From Chiridota heheva (Eukaryota > Echinodermata > Holothuroidea > Apodida > Chiridotidae), in the NCBI GenBank assembly GCA_020152595.1, contig JAIGNY010000191.1, positions 1-64,000 on the forward strand: 64,000 nt of DNA, given 5' to 3'. The notes below the pieces were generated by a model, which saw only the letters and a program-made list of their open reading frames with translations, was not told the origin of the DNA and made no database searches. Shown one piece after another: positions 58,441 through 64,000 of this stretch (within the stretch, counting starts at the first letter, position 1; each line of letters starts with the position of its first letter). Both the position numbers and the translations under genes were made by a program.

Positions 58441-58910
58441 TTGAGACGAAGAAGATCAAACATCATAGCCGACGGACGTCTACCCGTGTTTCTCGGGCCG
58501 GGAAATCAACAAGGCTACGGTCTCGGCGGAATGCTTTCTGGATTGTTTAGGATGGCCATACCGTTCCTCAAGAAAGGAGCCGTTAGTTTAGGTAAAGAAG
58601 TTGGAAAACAGGCTTTGACCACGGGAGCCGGTATTCTAGGAGATGTTATGGCCGGAAACACATCAAACGATCAGCCACTCGCAGAGCAAAAGAAACAGGT
58701 TGACACATGAAACGAAAAGCCATGACTCGTGCCAAAGAGGCATTGTCCCAACAGATAGGAGGAGGACAAAAAGGAGGTGGGAAAAGGGTTATAAACCGCA
58801 CTGCACGAACAAGAACCGTCATTACCATGAAAGATACCTCGTCCGACTCGTGGCCAAAAAGGGCTGAAGTTACCGTTCAGAGGAAGAACTCCATCGACAC
58901 CTACTACTAG
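58441..58910 (+). pseudogene. Adenovirus pX-like core gene (probably frameshifted)
   Basis: The first frame (58441-58710) begins with a TTG codon and reads RRRRSN, then GYGLGGMLSGLFRMAIPFLK and SLGKEVGKQALTTGAGILGD. This Gly-rich amphipathic segment resembles the small pX/pVI-like proteins of Polinton-like elements. A second frame overlaps it as ATGA at 58707 and encodes a basic piece (MKRKAMTRAKEALSQQIGGG, GKRVINRTARTR) to 58910. In relatives the glycine-rich part and a Lys/Arg tail are on one protein, so a single shift is likely. No ATG lies at the start of the first frame. Confidence 0.6.
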
Positions 58911-59043
58911 TAACCGTAACAGCAGTCGTCGTCGGAGCAGCAGTCGTCGGAGCAATTCTTCTAGGTTAAGTGATTCACGTCTGAACTCCCTCGTGCGTCG
59001 ATAACTTGCATTCTCTCCTGTTTCGTCGTACACCCGCATCGCA

Positions 59044-59562
59044 TTGCTCGGCATGACGCGACCAATCGTAAAAACTTTTTTCACGTCGAAGACGGTGATC
59101 CGTGATAAAAAAAGAAAAAAGAAGAAGAGACCTTGTAAACGTTCAATAACACCGAGACGAGCGTCGCCTCTACTCCCGTCTCCTCTCACACCTCTGCGTA
59201 CACCATCATCATTCGGTTCATCCCCGCATCGACCTTTCGGTACTCCGGGAAGCGCAATCTGACCAGTCTCGCCTATTATTCGTGGCTTTTCGCCTCTCCG
59301 CAGTAAGAAACGATCGCGACCCGGACGCGGACCGGTAAAACGAAAAGCCAATCGTGGCAAAAAGAAACCGTTGAACAAAAAAAGGGAGATATGTTTTATG
59401 AAGATTGGCCCGATACGCACGAGAACATCCACCGACACGGCCACGATCAAGCACACCTCGATACAGTCCGAGTATCCGTGCCCGAAAGTCAACCTTCAAA
59501 AAGAAATTGAATCGTTTACACTATGTGGAACTGTTATAAGAAGAGCGATAGTCCGATTCTAG
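59044..59562 (+). pseudogene. Basic protein ORF of the Polinton-like element (one stop)
   Basis: The frame starts at ATG 59056 (or TTG 59044) with TRPIVKTFFTSKTVIRDKKR and KKKKRPCKRSITPRR, then a TGA at 59260-59262. It goes on with SRPGRGPVKRKANRGKKKPL and an end at 59562. The Arg/Lys richness fits a DNA-binding core protein, or it may be the remnant of two genes. A minus-strand frame over 58671-59492 is open too, but it has no motif and mirrors this basic composition. The family is not recognised. Confidence 0.4.
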
Positions 59563-59568
59563 CCTCAC

Positions 59569-59596
59569 CAATCTTATTCCACAATAACTTGCCTCA
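59569..59596. repeat. Short repeat at the right end of the element
   Basis: CAATCTTATTCCACAATAAC followed by TTGCCTCA matches 19585-19612 with one extra T. It marks where the element sequence stops and the AAT microsatellite begins. Confidence 0.45.
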
Positions 59597-59706
59597 CAAT
59601 AATAATAATAATATTGATAACCATAATCATAATCATCATCATCATATTAATAATAATAATAATAATGATAATAATAATAATAATAATAATAATATTAATG
59701 ATAATG

Positions 59707-59798
<92 letters not shown>

Positions 59799-59838
59799 AC
59801 TACTACTACTACTAATAATAATAATAATAACGATAATG

Positions 59839-59884
<46 letters not shown>

Positions 59885-59905
59885 TACTAATAATAATAAT
59901 AATAT

Positions 59906-59968
<63 letters not shown>

Positions 59969-60222
59969 TAATAATAATAATAATAATAATAACAACAATA
60001 ATAATAATGATAATAATAATCATAATCATAATATTCATAATAATAATCATAATCATAATCATTATAATAATGATATCAATACTAATAATAATAAATATAA
60101 TAACAATAATCATAATAATAATAACAATCATCATAATAATAATATTCATAATAACAATAATCATAATAACAATAATCATAATCATAATTATCATAACAAC
60201 AATATTCATAATCATAATAATG

Positions 60223-60257
<35 letters not shown>

Positions 60258-60430
60258 CATAATCATATTATTGATATTATTTAAATCATAACTATAATCA
60301 TAATCATAATCATAATCATAATAATCATAATAACAATAATCATAATCATATTAATCATAATCATAATAACAATAATGATAATAATGATAATCATAATAAC
60401 AATAATCATAATGATAATAATGATGATAAT

Positions 60431-60505
<75 letters not shown>

Positions 60506-60655
60506 AATAATAACAACAACAACAACAACAGCAACAACAATAACAATCACAATCATAATCATAATCATAATCATAATCATGATTATATTCATGATAATAA
60601 CAACAACAATATTCATAATAATAATCACAACCATAATCATAATACAGATATATAA
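59597..60655. repeat. AAT/ATAATC microsatellite, ~1.06 kb
   Basis: (AAT)n with ATAATC, AAC and GAT variants. All frames are open because no stop occurs in the main unit in some phases; readings of poly-Asn, poly-Ile or poly-Leu are not genes. The part next to 60655 blends into the 3' end of a LINE. Confidence 0.95.
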
Positions 60656-61778
60656 TGTGCACATATCCACTCGGCAGAGCGCTTAAGGCGCAGAAAAACA
60701 AATATAGTATAGAACATAACAAGTATAGTACATAACAAGAGACAATATAAAATAGCATAATTAGGGGAGATCATCAAAAGCCATACTCATCAGGTAAGTT
60801 TAAGGTCCTTAAATAAGAATAATACTTGGGACAAGTCTGAGTTCATGAGGTAATTTATTCCAAATACATGGAGCTGCAATAGCAACAGATATTTTCCCCC
60901 ATACCCGATAAGCTTTTGATTCTTTGAGAAAGGACAAAATGCGAGAAGGGACAAATTGCGAGAACAAAGATTACGGGTTGGATTATACTTGACAAGGAGA
61001 TTATTAAAATAAGTAGGAGCACAATTATTCAGAGATTTATAAACAAAAAGCACAAGTTTAAAAGAAATATCATAAATAACGAGAAGCCAGTGAAATTCTT
61101 TCAAAATTGGGGTGATGTGGCAAGAATTCGAGCAGTTGTGTTCTGTAATTTTTGAAGTGGAATGATACTTTTCTTGGGTAGTCTGTACAACATGGCATTT
61201 GTCAAGGCGTGAGGTGACAAAGGCATGGAGTAACTGTTTTGTTTCCGGGCTTGTAGAGATGGGGGTATCTCTGAGTTGCCAATTCTAATAAAAGGTATTG
61301 TTATTTTTGATAATTGGTGAGAAGAGCCGAAGAGCATAAATTCAGTTTTTTCGTCATTCATTTAAAAAAAAAAAAACATTGTTCATCCAGTCACGAATGT
61401 CCTGAATACTGCAGGAGGCAGTATTATCTTGAAAAGAATTAAAGGAAACATAGAGCTGTGTATCATCTGCATAAACGTGATAGCTTAGGTTGTATTTTAG
61501 AATAATTTCACGAATTTGTAGTGTGTATACAGTAAATAACTGAGGGCCAAGCACTGATCCTTGCGGAATTCCATAGCTAAGGGTAACTGGCCTCGAGGTG
61601 GCATCACCAATACAGACTTGTTGTGGTCTGTTAGCGAGATATGACTGAAACCATTTCAGAGCACAGTTATTAATTCCCAAACAGTATTCCAAACGTGACA
61701 AAAGTATGGGATGGTTAACAGTGTCAAAATCTAAGCTCAAATCCAAGGGATTAGTGCAGTGACTTTCCTTTGTCTAAA
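60656..61778 (-). mobile_element. CR1-like LINE, 5'-truncated, minus strand
   Basis: Read on the minus strand, it starts inside the reverse transcriptase at the edge of the 21-bp minisatellite and ends at GAGTGGATATGTGCACATTA with a tail that runs into the microsatellite. It contains the second half of the RT and the C-terminal region in three frames. Confidence 0.85.
60790..61746 (-). pseudogene. LINE reverse transcriptase, C-terminal part (broken)
   Basis: The first frame (61746-61354) holds the catalytic block DLSLDFDTVNHPILL, the block GIPQGSVLGPQLFTVY and the YADDTQLYVSF motif, both catalytic aspartates being kept. A shift near 61360 (within an A/T run) moves to MNDEKTEFMLFGSSHQL (61361-61101), and another to HITPILKEFHWL.. 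(61104-60790), the typical LINE thumb and tail. YADDT differs from the YADDH of the LINE at 6396-9963, so the two belong to different subfamilies. Confidence 0.85.
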
Positions 61779-63950
61779 GCAGTGAGAATGTGATAAAAAG
61801 CAGTGATAATGTGATAAAAAGCAGTGAGAATGTGATAAAAGCAGTAAGAATGTAATAACAAGCAGTGACAATGTGATAAAAAGCAGTGATAATGTGATAA
61901 AAAGCAGTGAGAATGTGATAAAAAGCAGTGATAGTCTGATAAAAAGCAATGTGAATGTGATAAAAAGCAGTGAGAATGTGATAAAAAGCAGTGAGAATGT
62001 GATAAAAAGCAGTGAGAATGTGATAAAAAGAAGTGAGGGTTTGGTAAAAGGCAGTAACAATTTGATAAAGAGCAGTGACATTGTGATAAAAAGCAGTGAT
62101 AATGTGATAAAAAGCAGTGAGAATGTAGTAAAAGCAGTGAGAATGTGATAAAAAGCAGTAAGAATGTGATAAAAAGCAGTACAAATGTGATAAAAAGCAG
62201 TGACAATTTGACAAAAAGCACTAAGAATGCAATAAAAAGCAGTGAGAATAATAAAAAGCAGTGAAAATGCGATAAAAAGCAGTGAGAATTTGATAAAAGG
62301 CCGTACAAATTTGTTAAAAAGCAGTGACATTGTGATAAAAAGCAGTGACAATGTGATAAAAATCAGTGAGAATGTGATAAAAAGTGTGAGAATGTGATAA
62401 AAAGCAGTTAGAATGTAATAAAAAGCAGTAAAAATGTGCTAAAAGTAGTGACACTGTAATAAAAAGCAGTGATAATTTGATAAAAAGCAGTAAGAATGTG
62501 ATAAAAAGCAGTGACAATGTGATAAATAGCAGTGAGAGTGTGATAAAAGCAGTAAGAATGTGATAAAAAGCAGTGAGAATGTGATAAAAAGCCGTGAGAA
62601 TTTGATTAACACAGTGAGAATATGTGATAAAAAGCAGTGAGAATGTGATAAAAAACAGTGAGGATGTGATAAAAAGCAGTAAAAATGTGATAAAAGCAGT
62701 GACAATGTAATAAAAACGGTGATAAGTTGATAAAAAGCAGTGAGAATGTGATAAAAGCAGTGAGAATGTAGTAAAAGCAGTGAGAATGTGATAAAAGCAG
62801 TAAGAATGTGATAAAAAGCAGTACAAATGTGATAAAAGCAGTGACAATTTGACAAAAAGCACTAAGAATGCAATAAAAGCAGTGAGAATAATAAAAAGCA
62901 GTGAAAATGCGATAATAAAAGCAGTGAGAATTTGATAAAGGCCGTACAAATTTGTTAAAAGCAGTGACATTGTGATAAAAGCAGTGACAATGTGATAAAA
63001 TCAGTGAGAATGTGATAAAAAGTGTGAGAATGTGATAAAAAGCAGTTAGAATGTAATAAAAAGCAGTAAAAATGTGCTAAAAGTAGTGACACTGTAATAA
63101 AAAGCAGTGATAATTTGATAAAAAGCAGTAAGAATGTGATAAAAAGCAGTGACAATGTGATAAATAGCAGTGAGAGTGTGATAAAAGCAGTAAGAATGTG
63201 ATAAAAGCAGTGAGAATGTGATAAAAAGCCGTGAGAATTTGATTAACACAGTGAGAATATGTGATAAAAAGCAGTGAGAATGTGATAAAAAACAGTGAGG
63301 ATGTGATAAAAAGCAGTAAAAATGTGATAAAAGCAGTGACAATGTAATAAAAAACGGTGATAAGTTGATAAAAAGCAGTGAGAATGTGATAAAAAGCAGT
63401 GAGAATGTGATAAAAGCAGTGAGAATGTGATAAAAAGCAGTGAGAAAGTAATAAAAGCAGTAAGAATGCGATAAAAGCAGTGATAATGTGATAAAAAGCA
63501 GTGAGAATGCAATAAAAAGCAGTAAGAATTTGATAAAAGCAGTAACAATTTGATAAAAATGAGTGACATTGTGATAAAAAGCAGTGACAATGTGATAAAA
63601 AGCAGTGAGAATGCGATAAAAAAGTGTGAGAATGTGATAAAAAGCAGTAACAATGTGATAAAAAAGCAGTGAGAACGTGATAAAAAGCAGTGAGAATGTG
63701 ATAAAAAGCAGTGAAAATGTAAAACAAGCAGTCAGATTGTTATAAAAGCAGTAAGAATGTGGTTGAAAGCAGTGAGAATGTGATAAAAAGCAGTGAGAAT
63801 GTGATAAAAAGCAGTGAGAATGGGATAAAACGCAGTGAGAATGTGATAAAAAGCGGTGAGAATGTGATAAAAACAGTCAGAATGTAATAAAAGCATTTAG
63901 AATGTGATAAAAGCAGTGAGAATGTAAAAAAAAAGCAGTAAGAATGTGAT
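61779..63950 (+). repeat. 21-bp minisatellite with a ~640-bp higher-order duplication
   Basis: About 100 copies of AGCAGTGAGAATGTGATAAA (20-21 bases). A distinctive series of variant units between about 62128 and 62760 is repeated at 62769-63400: GCCGTACAAATTTG stands at 62300 and 62941, AAGTAGTGACAC at 62443 and 63081. Frames open across it (KSSENVI on plus, LLFITFS on minus) are due to the 21-base length. Confidence 0.92.
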
Positions 63951-64000
63951 TGTTTACATATTAGAGAGCTATTTCACTTCCACGGTATTGCTTATCAGCA
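63951..64000. other. Edge of window
   Basis: Short unique sequence after the minisatellite. Too short to call. Confidence 0.4.

Larger units (their letters stand above)
48350..59596. mobile_element. Polinton-like (Maverick/adintovirus-type) element, decayed
   Basis: About 11 kb with compact genes in two divergent blocks: on the minus strand a WW protein, a family B DNA polymerase and three unknown genes; on the plus strand an ATPase, an integrase C-terminus, two virion-like genes, a pX-like gene and a basic ORF. Polymerase, packaging-type ATPase and retroviral-type integrase together define Polintons. Terminal inverted repeats were not found. The right end runs into a microsatellite, and no major capsid or protease gene is seen, so the element is incomplete. 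Its GC content is higher than the flanks. Stops and frameshifts affect nearly every gene. Confidence 0.85.

Noticed and set aside
58671..59492. A 273-codon minus-strand frame
   Set aside because: It lies opposite the pX-like and basic genes, has no motif, and is Arg/Phe/Leu-rich as expected from the complement of Lys/Arg-coding sequence.
59523..60291. Poly-Asn, poly-Ile and poly-Leu frames of 225-253 codons
   Set aside because: They are translations of the AAT microsatellite.
61737..63727. Many minus-strand frames of 140-218 codons rich in Leu, Phe and His
   Set aside because: They read the 21-base minisatellite. Their frame length follows from the unit length.

Overview
The window looks like nuclear DNA of a marine invertebrate, most likely an echinoderm-like deuterostome. 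This is inferred from an AT-rich, intron-bearing landscape crowded with CR1-like LINEs, MITEs, minisatellites, 'taggcct'-type words and a Polinton-like (Maverick/adintovirus-type) element. Nothing suggests a prokaryote, and no rRNA, tRNA or CRISPR array was found.

Region 1 (1-12.8 kb): repeat-rich DNA around a leucine-rich exon (4528-4805) with good splice sites. A second small exon (12703-12791) continues it in the correct phase. About 3.7 kb around the first exon is duplicated at 34.56-38.12 kb. The first copy (3820-11129) has since received a CR1-like LINE (6396-9963) and a small MITE, both absent from the second copy. The exon of the second copy has lost one base and is frameshifted.

Region 2 (12.8-34.5 kb): mostly non-coding. 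It holds two related TIR elements (one at 178-798, one at 13806-14316), a fold-back repeat (15478-15975), minisatellites of 43, 79, 67, 30 and 36 bp, a ~300-bp tandem repeat, a cluster of GACGAGCTCGTC palindromes, and two or three weak exon candidates (21551-21799, 22289-22344, 25591-25957).

Region 3 (34.5-48.3 kb): the second duplication copy, a pair of 109-bp TTAA-flanked MITEs, a 60-bp minisatellite of about 30 units that ends in an inverted unit, and dispersed repeat copies.

Region 4 (48.3-59.6 kb): a decayed Polinton-like element. Reading leftwards on the minus strand from a divergent centre near 55.3 kb are a WW-domain protein, a protein-primed family B DNA polymerase with many breaks, and three small unknown genes with CCAAT/TATA promoters. 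Reading rightwards are the 5' part of a packaging-type ATPase run through a GAA/AAG expansion into the 3' part of a chromodomain integrase, two tandem copies of a virion-like gene, a small adenovirus pX-like gene and a basic ORF. No major capsid or protease gene is visible. The divergent centre carries eight AGGTGA half-sites in two 88-bp units. The polymerase motifs are destroyed, so this is a relic, but the WW-domain ORF is still open.

Region 5 (59.6-64 kb): a 1-kb AAT-type microsatellite at the 3' end of a truncated minus-strand CR1-like LINE (60.66-61.78 kb), then a 21-bp minisatellite with a ~640-bp higher-order duplication running to the window edge.
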